DNA of 35,613 nucleotides from JBKHJA01 sp046538375 (GCA_046538375.1 JBKHJA010000011.1:1-35613); one strand, 5' to 3'; numbered from the stretch's first letter, positions 16,279 to 24,929 are shown. A program made the numbers and translations. Notes: generated by a model not told the origin, from the sequence alone.

Positions 16279-19200
16279 TCATTGAGCTCTTTTTTTCTGA
16301 GCGGTTTTCTTGGTAGGCGCAGGGAGGATGATGGGAGGTTCACCCGCTTTTTGTATCATAGTATTGAATGCCTGAAGATTAGTATCCAGGATGTGTTGAA
16401 GCTTCTCCAGCAGCATTTCTTTCTGTTTCTCCAGGTCCTTAAACCGTTCTATCTGTCCGTCAGTTGGTGGATTGTCCGTGGAAGCAAGCATCCAGTAAAT
16501 GTAGGCAAGCTGGTTGTCCAGCTTGGTGGGAAAATTCTCTGTGTCCTGGCGTGCAGAGTTCTTTGGCTGCATGAGTTCCCCTTCAATTTCAGAGAGTCTT
16601 TCAGAGAGAGAATGGGCGGCCTTCTGAATCTGAAGATCACCCACCTCGTGCCCAGCTTGATCCAGCCTCTCAACCAGCTCCTTGGCCTGCTGCCGAACAG
16701 CTCTAACCACTCTTACCCCGTCATAGATTTGATTCAGACTATCCCTCATCTTCAGCAACAGGTCAAGTTGTTTATCGAATTCTTCTTGAGTGGTGTCAAT
16801 CCTTGGATCCTTGAGGATGTTAAAAGATTGAGTCTGGCTCCAGTTGCCCGCTGAAATCTTAACCTTATAAGTCCCAGGAGCTGCCCTTGGACCCCCCGTG
16901 AATCCCCAAACAATGGCTCCTTCAACAGTATTGACCACAGGGTACCGCATATCCCAAACGAAGCGGCTCATACCCGCTTTTTTGGAGACCATGATATCTC
17001 CATCAGAGACATTGAAATTTATCAATTCAGGGTGGGGGAAAGGCTCATGTTCACTTGAGTATGTCTGGATGAGCTGGCCATCAGGAGCAAAGACCTGAAG
17101 ACTGACTTCTCCTTCCGGTGATTCTGGAAAAGAATAAAACACAAGCACTCCGTTGGGTGGGTTCTCTCCACAAGGAGCATTGGAATTTCTTCCTCGGGCC
17201 ATGCGCATTCTGTAGGTATCCCGTGGATTAAACAGGTAAGGCTGCTCCGCTATTTTGCTGGAGATCTGGTGCAAAGGAGTGACATCATCGAGAATCCAGA
17301 AGCTCCTGCCCTGGGTTGACAGAACCAAATCTTTCTCATGGATCCTCAGATCAGTAACCGGAATCACAGGCAGGTTGAGCTGGAGACTCTGCCAATGCCT
17401 GCCGTTGTCAAATGAAACATACATACCCGACTCAGTTCCCGCATAAAGAAGTCCCTTGCGGTCGGGATCTTCCCTTACCAACCGGGTAGGGGTATCGGCG
17501 GGGATACCGTTTTGTCCGTTAGTCAAAAGCTCCCAGTCTTGGCCGTAATTGTCTGTCCTGTAGATGTACGGATGGTTATCCTGAAAAAAGTGGTTCAACA
17601 CCGCGATGAAAGCACGGCCAGGATCATGTGCGGACAGCTCAATGATGTTAACCGATCCAGTCCTGGGTATTCCCTGGGGAGTGATGTTATCCCAATTTTC
17701 TCCCCCGTCTCGGGAGATATGGACCAGGCCATCGCTGGTGCCAACCCAGAAAAGACCTGGTTGATGGGGAGATTCCTCAAATGAGAGGATATTGGAATAA
17801 ACTTCAATGCCTGTGTTCTCATAGGTGATAGGGCTTCCTGAATAGTCCTGTTTATCCTTTTCATTGCGTGACAGGTCCGGGCTGATGACTTCCCAGCTCT
17901 GTCCTTGATCAGTGGATCTATGCACCACCTGAGAGCAGTGGTATAGGATGTTAGGGTCATGGGGAGAGAGGCGGATAGGGGCGTTCCAGTTGAATCTGTA
18001 CCGCAGATCCTTGGGAGCCTTGCCGATTTCCATTTGAGGGTAACAGAGAATGTCGCGTTCTTCACCTGTTTCGACATTATAACGTGTTATCTCCCCCCCG
18101 TAGCAGCCCGCATACACTATGGTAGGATTCTTGGGGTCAAAGGCGATATGACCGCACTCGCATCCTCCCACTTGATACCAGTTCTCATAACAGGTGAGTT
18201 GAGAAGGGATGCGGCTGGGAATGGATATGGTGCTATTATCCTGCTGCGGCCCGTAAACACGGTAAGGGAACTGCTCGTCAACAAAAACATAATAAAGTTC
18301 CGCGGTGGGCTGGTTATAGATTGTCGACCAGGTTTGGGTTCTGTCTAGGGACACACTGGCTCCTCCATCAGTACCGATGATCATAACATTTGGATCATCT
18401 GGATTGATCCACATATCTTGCCCATCTCCATGAGGCCAAGTGGTGATCCTCTCGAAGGTATGGCCGCCGTCGATGGATTTAAAAAAGCCCACGTTAAGGA
18501 CATAAAGAGCGTTTTCGTTATGGGGATCAGCAAAAATATGCATGTAGTACCAGCTCCTCTGATAGAGCTTTCGCTTCTGGTTTGTTTCCAAATGATGCCA
18601 GCTTTCTCCAGCATCATCGGAACGGAACAGTCCTCCATCTTCTGCTTCCACCAGAGCCCACAGGCGGTTAGAGTTGGCAGGCGAAACCGCTATTCCTATC
18701 TTGCCCACTAAACCATCGGGCAATCCATTGGTCAGCTTTTTCCAGGTTTCTCCGCCGTCTTTGGTTTTGAAGAGGCCGCACTCTCGGCTGCCCGAGATAA
18801 TGGTCCACGGCTTTCTCTCCACTGTCCAGGCAGAGGCATACAATATTCTGGGATTATTGGGATCCATGACCATGTCTGCTATTCCTGTTTTGTCGCTGAC
18901 GTAGAAAATCTTATCCCAAGTCTTCCCTCCATCCCCGGTCCGGAACACACCCCGCTCTGGGTTTGGACCGAAGGCATGGCCGACCACACCAGCATAGACA
19001 ATATCTGGATTTTTGGGATGTATGATGATGCTGGATATCTGTCCAGCTTTCCTCAGTCCGACATGGCTCCAGGTTTTACCTTTATCAGTTGATTTGTATA
19101 TTCCTGCACCGGCGGAGACATTGCCTCGAATAGTGGACTGCCCTGTTCCCACATAGATCACATTCGGATCACAATCAGCCACATCAATGGCTCCTATGGA

Positions 19201-19524
19201 ATTTGAATCGAAAAAGCCATCGGAGATGTTTTTCCAGCTCTGGCCGGCGTTAACCGTCTTCCACACCCCTCCTGAACCCATATAGAAGGTATGAGGCTGG
19301 CTGCGAACGCCTGTTACAGCAGAGCATCTTCCTCCTCTGTGGGGTCCTATCATCCGGTAACTTAAGGCCTGGTAAAGTGATGGATCGAAGATGGTGTTGC
19401 CATCCCGTTTCTGTGAAGAAAACGCTGTGGGAGAATCGGTAAAAATTCCCCAGCAATGGAAAAAAGAAAATAACAGGATGACAAATACCCACTTAAATAT
19501 TTTTTGAATTTTAGATTGAGTCAC
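16279..19524 (-). CDS. Large exported BNR/sortilin-type beta-propeller protein
   Basis: A 1081-residue secreted protein of the VPS10/sortilin-like, BNR (Asp-box) repeat superfamily, common in peptide-degrading environmental bacteria. A signal peptide covers about residues 10-35. At least nine Asp-box motifs of the form S-x-D-x-G-x-T-W are visible, including STDKGKTW, TGDGGKTW, TKDGGETW, SDDAGESW, STDQGQSW and SRDGGENW, spread over about residues 70-720, enough for two propellers. A beta-sandwich-like segment and a helical, charged C-terminal region (about 900-1081) follow. No catalytic residues of sialidases can be identified with confidence, so glycosidase annotation would be unsafe; a binding or surface-display role is equally possible. 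Its 5' region shares a 523-base intergenic stretch with the aminomutase gene. Confidence 0.85.
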   Translation of the reverse strand: MTQSKIQKIFKWVFVILLFSFFHCWGIFTDSPTAFSSQKRDGNTIFDPSLYQALSYRMIGPHRGGRCSAVTGVRSQPHTFYMGSGGVWKTVNAGQSWKNISDGFFDSNSIGAIDVADCDPNVIYVGTGQSTIRGNVSAGAGIYKSTDKGKTWSHVGLRKAGQISSIIIHPKNPDIVYAGVVGHAFGPNPERGVFRTGDGGKTWDKIFYVSDKTGIADMVMDPNNPRILYASAWTVERKPWTIISGSRECGLFKTKDGGETWKKLTNGLPDGLVGKIGIAVSPANSNRLWALVEAEDGGLFRSDDAGESWHHLETNQKRKLYQRSWYYMHIFADPHNENALYVLNVGFFKSIDGGHTFERITTWPHGDGQDMWINPDDPNVMIIGTDGGASVSLDRTQTWSTIYNQPTAELYYVFVDEQFPYRVYGPQQDNSTISIPSRIPSQLTCYENWYQVGGCECGHIAFDPKNPTIVYAGCYGGEITRYNVETGEERDILCYPQMEIGKAPKDLRYRFNWNAPIRLSPHDPNILYHCSQVVHRSTDQGQSWEVISPDLSRNEKDKQDYSGSPITYENTGIEVYSNILSFEESPHQPGLFWVGTSDGLVHISRDGGENWDNITPQGIPRTGSVNIIELSAHDPGRAFIAVLNHFFQDNHPYIYRTDNYGQDWELLTNGQNGIPADTPTRLVREDPDRKGLLYAGTESGMYVSFDNGRHWQSLQLNLPVIPVTDLRIHEKDLVLSTQGRSFWILDDVTPLHQISSKIAEQPYLFNPRDTYRMRMARGRNSNAPCGENPPNGVLVFYSFPESPEGEVSLQVFAPDGQLIQTYSSEHEPFPHPELINFNVSDGDIMVSKKAGMSRFVWDMRYPVVNTVEGAIVWGFTGGPRAAPGTYKVKISAGNWSQTQSFNILKDPRIDTTQEEFDKQLDLLLKMRDSLNQIYDGVRVVRAVRQQAKELVERLDQAGHEVGDLQIQKAAHSLSERLSEIEGELMQPKNSARQDTENFPTKLDNQLAYIYWMLASTDNPPTDGQIERFKDLEKQKEMLLEKLQHILDTNLQAFNTMIQKAGEPPIILPAPTKKTAQKKRAQ

Positions 19525-19845
19525 TGAAACCTCCTTTTATGTTTTGTATATATTAAGGGAATATTTTGGCTGGTTCCCTTTCTTTTTTTATGAAGGATGG
19601 GGGAGGAACTGAGCAATTCAGTGATTTGAATTTCATAACAACTCGTATTATTTTTTGATCATCCTCACATACTTTTTTCCATTTGTCAAGATCCGTGAAT
19701 TTCGAAAACGCAGCAGCCAGCATCAGAAATTTATCCTCAAAAAATGTCATTTAAAAAAGAATATATGGGGTAAACAGCTTGTATAGTGGATGAAAATTGA
19801 ATAGTAAAAAGAATAATTTTTATTTATTTTTATCTTCATTATTCG

Positions 19846-19880
19846 TACCGCATAAAGGAATAGTTTTTCGCATTTTGAAA
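19846..19880 (+). promoter_or_regulatory. Two tandem candidate IclR-type operators upstream of the aminomutase promoter
   Basis: TACCGCATAAAGGAA (19846-19860) and TTTCGCATTTTGAAA (19866-19880) each match TTCCGCATTGCGGAA at 11 of 15 positions. Their start points are exactly 20 bases apart, about two helical turns, so bound dimers would lie on one face of the DNA. The second ends 17 bases before the -35 box, an activator-like position. Known PcaU sites also use several spaced repeats. Confidence 0.45.
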
Positions 19881-19897
19881 TTTATTTATATATTTTC

Positions 19898-19926
19898 TTG
19901 ACACTGCTTTCAGAACTATGTAGAAT
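19898..19926 (+). promoter_or_regulatory. Strong sigma70-type promoter of the aminomutase operon
   Basis: TTGACA at 19898-19903, an ideal 17-base spacer and TAGAAT at 19921-19926 (five of six). Transcription would start near 19933, giving a leader of about 115 bases. Confidence 0.6.
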
Positions 19927-19952
19927 TTCTTCAAATAAACCAAACAAATAAA

Positions 19953-20025
19953 ATCCCTACGGGGATATAAATCAATAGATTCAAAGGCGTTAAGGATGAT
20001 TGCGTTCGAATACCCAAGGGGGGTA
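19953..20025 (+). promoter_or_regulatory. Structured leader of the aminomutase mRNA
   Basis: ATCCC-TACG-GGGAT (19953-19966) forms a 5-base-pair stem closed by C(UACG)G, an exceptionally stable tetraloop. TACCC (20011-20015) pairs with GGGTA (20021-20025) 12 bases before the AAGGAG ribosome-binding site. The leader is too short and lacks features I recognise of a lysine riboswitch. The hairpins may stabilise the mRNA or tune translation. Confidence 0.35.
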
Positions 20026-20047
20026 AAATCTTAAGAAAGGAGTTAAA

Positions 20048-21346
20048 ATGATAAAAAAAGATGGAAGCGTGACAGGAGGACGAGATTATAAAGAAATCTC
20101 CCTTTGGGCCCATGTATCAGCGGAGGAGTGGAATGACTGGAAGTGGCAAATAAGAAACAGGATCACATCTGTGGAACAATTGAAACAGGTGGTGGAATTG
20201 AGTCCGGAAGAAGAGCGGGAAGTCCAAAATTCTTTAAAAACTTTGAGGATGGCCATAACTCCCTACTATGCCACCCTGATGGACCCCGTGGACAGAAAAT
20301 GTCCTGTCCGAAGACGGGCTATCCCCACAGCCAAAGAAATCGAATTCAGCATGGAAGACATGTACGACCCTCTCCATGAAGACCTGGAATCTCCTGTTCG
20401 GGGCATCACCCATCGATATCCCGACAGGATCCTGTTTATAGTCACAGACCAGTGTTCGATGTACTGCCGCCACTGCACAAGACGGAGGCACGCAGGTGAA
20501 ACGGATAAGCCCATGCCCAAGCAGGATATTGACGCATGTATCGAATACATAAAAGAGACTCCTCAGATACGGGACGTTCTTTTGTCAGGAGGAGATTCCT
20601 GCACTTTATCAGACGAGCATTTAGAAGACATCATCAAAAGAGTGCATGAAATTCCTCATGTGGAGCTGGTTCGGCTGGGAACCACTGTCCCTGTGGTGAT
20701 GCCCCAAAGGATAACCCCAGAGTTCATAAAGATGTTGAAAAAATACCAACCCGTCTATATCAATACTCATTTTAACCATCCCAAGGAAATCACTCCAGAA
20801 TCGAAAAAAGCCTGTGAGATATTGGCAGATGGAGGTTTTCCATTGGGGAATCAATCAGTGCTTTTGAGGAGTATCAATGATTCTCCGGTTATCATGAAAA
20901 AATTAGTTCATGATCTGGTGAGACTAAGGGTCAGGCCTTATTATATCTATCAATGTGACCTATCCCAGGGCATTGGCCATTTCAGGACCTCCGTAAGCAA
21001 AGGGCTGGAAATAATAGAAAACCTGAGAGGTTATACCTCAGGACTGTGTGTCCCTACCTATGTTGTGGATGCTCCAGGAGGAGGGGGGAAGATACCAGTT
21101 ATGCCTCATTATCTCATATCCAGGAATGAGCGGAAGGTGGTCCTCAGAAATTACGAAGGAGTTATATCCACCTACACCGAGCCTACATATACAGGCAATG
21201 GATGTCCTGATGAAGAAGATTTCCGCAAACAGTTTCCCTATCTCGAAAACAAGGAAGGAGTGGCCAGCCTCCTCTGGGGAAAAGATATAAGCATTGGTCC
21301 CCAGGACCTGGAAAGGCTCAAAAGAAGTCTTCAGCGGAAAAAATAA
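20048..21346 (+). CDS. kamA: Lysine 2,3-aminomutase-like radical SAM enzyme
   Basis: KamA-family enzyme of 432 residues that would move the alpha-amino group of an amino acid to the beta carbon using a 4Fe-4S cluster, SAM and PLP. The cluster motif is CSMYCRHC (C136, C140, C143). The PLP lysine is K348 in DAPGGGGK. The two aspartates that hold the lysine side-chain ammonium in the clostridial enzyme are kept (D304 in YQCDLS, D341 in VVDAPG), as is the carboxylate-binding arginine in CTRRR. This favours lysine over glutamate. Oddities: the zinc-site cysteines of the clostridial enzyme are missing (S279 at the first position, only one Cys near GNGCP), and GSRTPV is replaced by GTTVPV (T213). 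The start follows AAGGAG by 5 bases. It is first in a likely operon with the regulator, aminotransferase, thiolase and CoA-transferase. Confidence 0.88.
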   Translation: MIKKDGSVTGGRDYKEISLWAHVSAEEWNDWKWQIRNRITSVEQLKQVVELSPEEEREVQNSLKTLRMAITPYYATLMDPVDRKCPVRRRAIPTAKEIEFSMEDMYDPLHEDLESPVRGITHRYPDRILFIVTDQCSMYCRHCTRRRHAGETDKPMPKQDIDACIEYIKETPQIRDVLLSGGDSCTLSDEHLEDIIKRVHEIPHVELVRLGTTVPVVMPQRITPEFIKMLKKYQPVYINTHFNHPKEITPESKKACEILADGGFPLGNQSVLLRSINDSPVIMKKLVHDLVRLRVRPYYIYQCDLSQGIGHFRTSVSKGLEIIENLRGYTSGLCVPTYVVDAPGGGGKIPVMPHYLISRNERKVVLRNYEGVISTYTEPTYTGNGCPDEEDFRKQFPYLENKEGVASLLWGKDISIGPQDLERLKRSLQRKK

Positions 21347-21418
21347 ATGATAGGCTGCTCCGCCAGATTGACTGGATCTAAATTGATTTAAACCTTGTAG
21401 GGAAAAGGGGTGTAAAAA

Positions 21419-21440
21419 GGTTTATGGACTTTGATAAACC
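21419..21440 (+). promoter_or_regulatory. Inverted repeat upstream of the iclR-type gene
   Basis: GGTTTAT (21419-21425) and ATAAACC (21434-21440) are exact inverted repeats with an 8-base spacer, 24 bases before the regulator's ATG. It does not resemble the GCATTGCGG palindrome. It may be an RNA hairpin between cistrons or a separate operator. Confidence 0.25.
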
Positions 21441-21464
21441 ATATAAATCTCTGGAAGGATAAAA

Positions 21465-22256
21465 ATGGAAAATTTGGGTGGTGAAAAAAAGGACAGATAC
21501 TTTATTTCTTCTCTTTCACGAGGACTATCCATCATGGAAGCCTTCACTCTTGATCAGCCTAAAATGGGAATCACTGACCTGTCAAAGGCAACCGGACTTT
21601 CTAAAAGCACCATCTGCCGCTTTATCCATACTCTTCAATCTCTTGGATACATCATCCCGGTAGGAGAACAGAATAAATACACGCTGGGGCCGAAAGTGCT
21701 GGGTTTAGGATTTGCAGTGCTTTCCAGTCTGGAATTGAGAGAAGTGGCTCAGCCCTACCTCATGGAACTTAACCGACAAGTGAAAGAAACCGTAAATCTT
21801 GGAGTTCTTGATGGATGGAAATTGATCTATGTGGAGAGGTTGAAGACCCAGCAGATAGTGAACATCAATCTGCATATCGGCTCTCGTTTGGAACTCTACA
21901 ACACAGCTATGGGCCGCATTCTATCTGCCTTTCGGGATAGCACATGGCTGTCTCAATATCTCAAATACCTTAAAAAACTTCCTGAAGCTAAAGAATATTG
22001 GAGAGAAAACGGACATAAATTAAAGGAAATTCTCCAGGAAGTGAGAAAAAACGATTATGCCATCAACAACGAAGAACTCACTCCGGGATTGAGATCAGTG
22101 GCTTCACCGGTAAGAAACAGAAACGGGGATGTTATAGGAGCGGTGAATATCGCGGTAAGCTCCAGCCTGTATAATCTGCGAAGGCTCAAGAGAGAATTGA
22201 TTCCGCCTCTTCAAAGAACCACTAAAAACATTTCATTGGCGCTTGGCTTCAAATAG
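21465..22256 (+). CDS. IclR-family transcriptional regulator, PcaR/PcaU-like
   Basis: A 263-residue regulator with an N-terminal winged helix-turn-helix (about 14-75; FISSLSRGLSIMEAF, then ITDLSKATGLSKSTICRFIHTL) and a C-terminal IclR effector-binding domain (about 85-260; YVERLKTQQIVNINLHIGSRL, NTAMGRILSA, SPVRNRNGDVIGAVNIA). The start of the DNA-binding domain and the VAQPYL segment resemble PcaR/PcaU/PobR regulators of the beta-ketoadipate pathway more than KdgR or IclR proper. This would fit a 3-oxo-acid effector. It is encoded inside the catabolic cluster, 118 bases after the aminomutase and 18 bases before the aminotransferase, with GGAAGGA as ribosome-binding site. It is the obvious candidate to bind the palindromes at 13077, 19846/19866 and 76. 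Confidence 0.87.
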   Translation: MENLGGEKKDRYFISSLSRGLSIMEAFTLDQPKMGITDLSKATGLSKSTICRFIHTLQSLGYIIPVGEQNKYTLGPKVLGLGFAVLSSLELREVAQPYLMELNRQVKETVNLGVLDGWKLIYVERLKTQQIVNINLHIGSRLELYNTAMGRILSAFRDSTWLSQYLKYLKKLPEAKEYWRENGHKLKEILQEVRKNDYAINNEELTPGLRSVASPVRNRNGDVIGAVNIAVSSSLYNLRRLKRELIPPLQRTTKNISLALGFK

Positions 22257-22274
22257 TCCGCAAGGGAGGAATCA

Positions 22275-23630
22275 ATGAGTCCAGACTTCCCTGAAGGGCA
22301 CGTCTTTTATCGAAACCTGCATTACCAATATCCTTTGATCAGCCGCGGTCAAAAAGCTTACCTCTACGATACAAAAGGAAAAAAATATCTGGATGCAAGC
22401 GGAGGAGCGGCTGTGGTGAATATAGGCCACGCAGTTAAAGAGATTTCTCAAGCCATCTCTGCCCAGGCCCAAAAGCTAGCCTATGTCAGCGGCATGCAGT
22501 TCACTCATCAGCCAGTGGAAAGATTGGCAGACCAGATTTCCACCTTTCTCCCTTTTACGGATGGAAAAATATATTTTCTCTCCAGTGGTTCTGAAGCTGT
22601 AGAGGCTTCTATCAAACTTGCCCGTCAATTATGGGCGGAAAAGAATCAGTCCACAAAATCCCGTTTTATTTGCCGCAGTCCCGGCTATCATGGCAACACC
22701 CTTGCAGCTTTGTCTCTTTCATCCAGAAGGCATTATAAGGATATATTTCGACCCATGTTAACTGAAAATATCAGCATCCCTGCTCCTTATTGTTACCGGT
22801 GCTTTTGGAGAGAAAAATATCCGGACTGCCGGCTGAAGTGCGCTTATGAGCTGGAAAAAAAAATTATAGAGCAAGGAAAGGAAAACGTGGCTGCCTTGGT
22901 CACTGAAGTCATCGGAGGAGCATCCACCGGGGCAAGTGTCCCCCCCGGTGAATACTGGCAGGTGGTTCGTAAAATCTGCGATGAATACGAGGTTCTTCTT
23001 ATTGTGGACGAAATTATGACAGGAATAGGACGAACCGGAAAGTGGCTTGCCTGTCATCATTTTGGCCTTGTTCCCGATGTCATCATCATGGGAAAAGGCC
23101 TCACCGGGGGGTACATGCCTTTAAGTGCCCTGGCGGTCAAAAAGGATATCGTCGACTCCATCGGCCGAAAAGAAAAGAGTTTCCTTCATGCCCAGACATA
23201 TTCTCATCACCCTGTGAGCTGTGCTGCTGGATTGGCCACCTTAGATTACATAAAGAAAAACAACCTGGTAGAACAAAGCCTCGAGAAGGGAAAAGTGCTG
23301 ATGAGCGAACTCCTGACTCTATTGGATTATCCCTATGTGGGAGACATTCGGGGAAAAGGAATGCTTTTGGGAATGGAATTCGTCCAGGATAAGGAGGAAA
23401 AGATTCCCTTCCCCAGAAAGAAAAAGTTCGTGGAACAGTTCCTTTCCAAAGCCATGGATAAAGGGGCCATCTTATGGCCCCATATTGGGCATGCCAACGG
23501 GTATGACGGAGACCTGGTGTTAATAGCTCCCCCGTTTGTCATAACCCCAAAAGAAATCACTACCCTTAAATCTGTACTGAAAGAAATACTGACAGAGATG
23601 AAAAATATGGAATCAAGGAATGAAGGATAA
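22275..23630 (+). CDS. Class III PLP-dependent aminotransferase (omega/beta-amino acid type)
   Basis: A 451-residue fold-type I aminotransferase of the ornithine/omega-amino acid group. Catalytic elements: SSGSEAVEASIKLAR (about 103-117, phosphate cup), SPGYHG (135-140), D245 in VDEIMTGIGRTG, and Schiff-base lysine K274 in MGKGLTGGY. The group transfers terminal or beta amino groups to pyruvate or 2-oxoglutarate, fitting a beta-amino acid made by the aminomutase. A C-x2-C-x8-C-x3-C cluster (C173, C176, C185, C189) between the pyridine-ring region and the active-site Asp could bind metal or form disulfides; some class III sequences share it. GGAGG precedes the ATG. It is tightly spaced with both neighbours (18 and 8 bases). 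The donor is not proven; beta-lysine, 3-aminoadipate and beta-glutamate are candidates. Confidence 0.88.
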   Translation: MSPDFPEGHVFYRNLHYQYPLISRGQKAYLYDTKGKKYLDASGGAAVVNIGHAVKEISQAISAQAQKLAYVSGMQFTHQPVERLADQISTFLPFTDGKIYFLSSGSEAVEASIKLARQLWAEKNQSTKSRFICRSPGYHGNTLAALSLSSRRHYKDIFRPMLTENISIPAPYCYRCFWREKYPDCRLKCAYELEKKIIEQGKENVAALVTEVIGGASTGASVPPGEYWQVVRKICDEYEVLLIVDEIMTGIGRTGKWLACHHFGLVPDVIIMGKGLTGGYMPLSALAVKKDIVDSIGRKEKSFLHAQTYSHHPVSCAAGLATLDYIKKNNLVEQSLEKGKVLMSELLTLLDYPYVGDIRGKGMLLGMEFVQDKEEKIPFPRKKKFVEQFLSKAMDKGAILWPHIGHANGYDGDLVLIAPPFVITPKEITTLKSVLKEILTEMKNMESRNEG

Positions 23631-23638
23631 ATAGGAAG

Positions 23639-24838
23639 ATGCGAATGACTGCGTTTAAGGAGAAAGTGGTTATTCTAAGCGCAGCAAGAACGCCAGTGGG
23701 AAAGTTTGGAGGAAGTTTTAAGGACACCAGTGCTGTTTCTTTGGGAGTGGCGGCTTCTAAAGAATCCATAAACAGAGCTCATCTTGAGCCTCATCAAATC
23801 GATGAAGTCATTTTTGGACATGCCCGTCAAGCAGGAAACAAACCCAATCCGGCCCGTCAAATCCTGTATGGGGTCGAAATCCCTAACCAGAGGACAGCCT
23901 TTACAGTGAATAAAGCCTGTGCTTCTGGAATGAAAGCCATCATGCTTGGATTTCAATCTCTTCTTCTGGGAGAGAACAAAATTGTGTTGGTGGGAGGAAT
24001 CGAGAATATGTCCCAAATTCCTTATATCCTTCAGGGAGCAAGATGGGGCTACCGATTGGGGGACGGGACCCTTATAGATGCCATGTACAGAGATGGATTG
24101 TTCTGCCCCCTGGCCGAGATGGTCATGGGAGAAACAGCCGAACTTTTAGCAGAAAAATACGGAATTTCTCGACACCAACAGGATGAATATGCCTATGAAA
24201 GCCAGATGAAGGCAAAAGAAGCCATCAACAGCGGAAAATTCAATGAAGAAATTATCCCGGTCAAAATAAAATACAGGAAAGGAAACGAAACACTGGTGAC
24301 CACTGATGAACATCCTCGTCCTAACACCACCCTACAGAAGCTGGCCGGACTCCCTCCAGTCTTCAAAAAAGGGGGCACAGTCACAGCCGGCAACTCTTCC
24401 GGTCTAACCGACGGTGCTGCCGCCCTGGTTTTGACCACGGAAACCCATGCCAAACAATTAGGATTGTCTCCCTTGGCTCAAATATTAGGGGCAGCTTCTG
24501 CCGGGGTTGCCCCCAAGGAAATGGGCTTGGGTCCTGTTCCATCTACGCTTAATTTACTGAAAAAGAGCAATTTAAGTCTTAAAGACATGGACCTCATTGA
24601 AATAAACGAAGCCTTTGCTGCCCAGGTTCTGGCTGTAGAGAAAGAATTGAAATGGGACCATCACAAAAGAAACATAAAAGGAGGAGCCATAGCACTAGGC
24701 CATCCCATCGGCTGCACAGGAGCAAAAATAACAGTGACTCTTCTCTACAGTCTGATTCAAGAGAACAAGGAGATGGGCTTAGCTACTCTCTGTGTGAGCG
24801 GGGGGCAGGGGATGTCGTTGATATTGAAAAGATTATAA
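23639..24838 (+). CDS. Thiolase (acetyl-CoA acetyltransferase / 3-oxoacyl-CoA thiolase)
   Basis: A 399-residue thiolase with the complete catalytic set: nucleophile C94 in NKACASGMKA, H355 in GGAIALGHPIGCTGA, and C385 in CVSGGQGM. A glycine-rich GNSSGLTDGAAA segment is also present. The length is standard. It would cleave a 3-oxoacyl-CoA to acetyl-CoA plus a shortened acyl-CoA, or condense two acetyl-CoA. The cleavage direction fits a cluster that also encodes a 3-oxoacid-type CoA-transferase and a beta-amino-acid route. It starts 8 bases after the aminotransferase stop. A second in-frame ATG at 23645 is also possible; the N-terminal difference is two residues. 3-oxoadipyl-CoA thiolase (PcaF-like) and general AtoB activity cannot be separated by eye. 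Confidence 0.92.
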   Translation: MRMTAFKEKVVILSAARTPVGKFGGSFKDTSAVSLGVAASKESINRAHLEPHQIDEVIFGHARQAGNKPNPARQILYGVEIPNQRTAFTVNKACASGMKAIMLGFQSLLLGENKIVLVGGIENMSQIPYILQGARWGYRLGDGTLIDAMYRDGLFCPLAEMVMGETAELLAEKYGISRHQQDEYAYESQMKAKEAINSGKFNEEIIPVKIKYRKGNETLVTTDEHPRPNTTLQKLAGLPPVFKKGGTVTAGNSSGLTDGAAALVLTTETHAKQLGLSPLAQILGAASAGVAPKEMGLGPVPSTLNLLKKSNLSLKDMDLIEINEAFAAQVLAVEKELKWDHHKRNIKGGAIALGHPIGCTGAKITVTLLYSLIQENKEMGLATLCVSGGQGMSLILKRL

Positions 24839-24929
24839 CAAGGGCTAAAATGGAGTAACACTGTCATTATTTCCAGTAAAATTTTTCTGCGCTGCAGCCA
24901 TCGAATCACAGAAGGGGAGGAGGGACAAT

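Larger units (their letters stand above)
19525..20047. other. Divergent intergenic region between the BNR protein and aminomutase genes
   Basis: This 523-base region is strongly AT-rich in its middle. It contains the aminomutase promoter (19898-19926), two IclR-type half-conserved palindromes (19846-19860 and 19866-19880) and a leader with two small hairpins (19953-19966 and 20011-20025). A 65-codon frame on the minus strand (19553-19750) has no ribosome-binding site and no recognisable homology; I leave it uncalled. Confidence 0.65.

Noticed and set aside
16089..16343. 84-codon minus-strand frame overlapping the BNR gene end
   Set aside because: Reads repeat sequence and an alternative frame of a well-supported gene.
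19553..19750. 65-codon minus-strand frame in the BNR gene leader
   Set aside because: Composition is protein-like but there is no ribosome-binding site and no recognisable family; evidence is too thin to call.
19999..20025. tRNA T-arm-like GCGTTCGAATACC in the aminomutase leader
   Set aside because: No matching acceptor, D- or anticodon arms around it; a chance resemblance.
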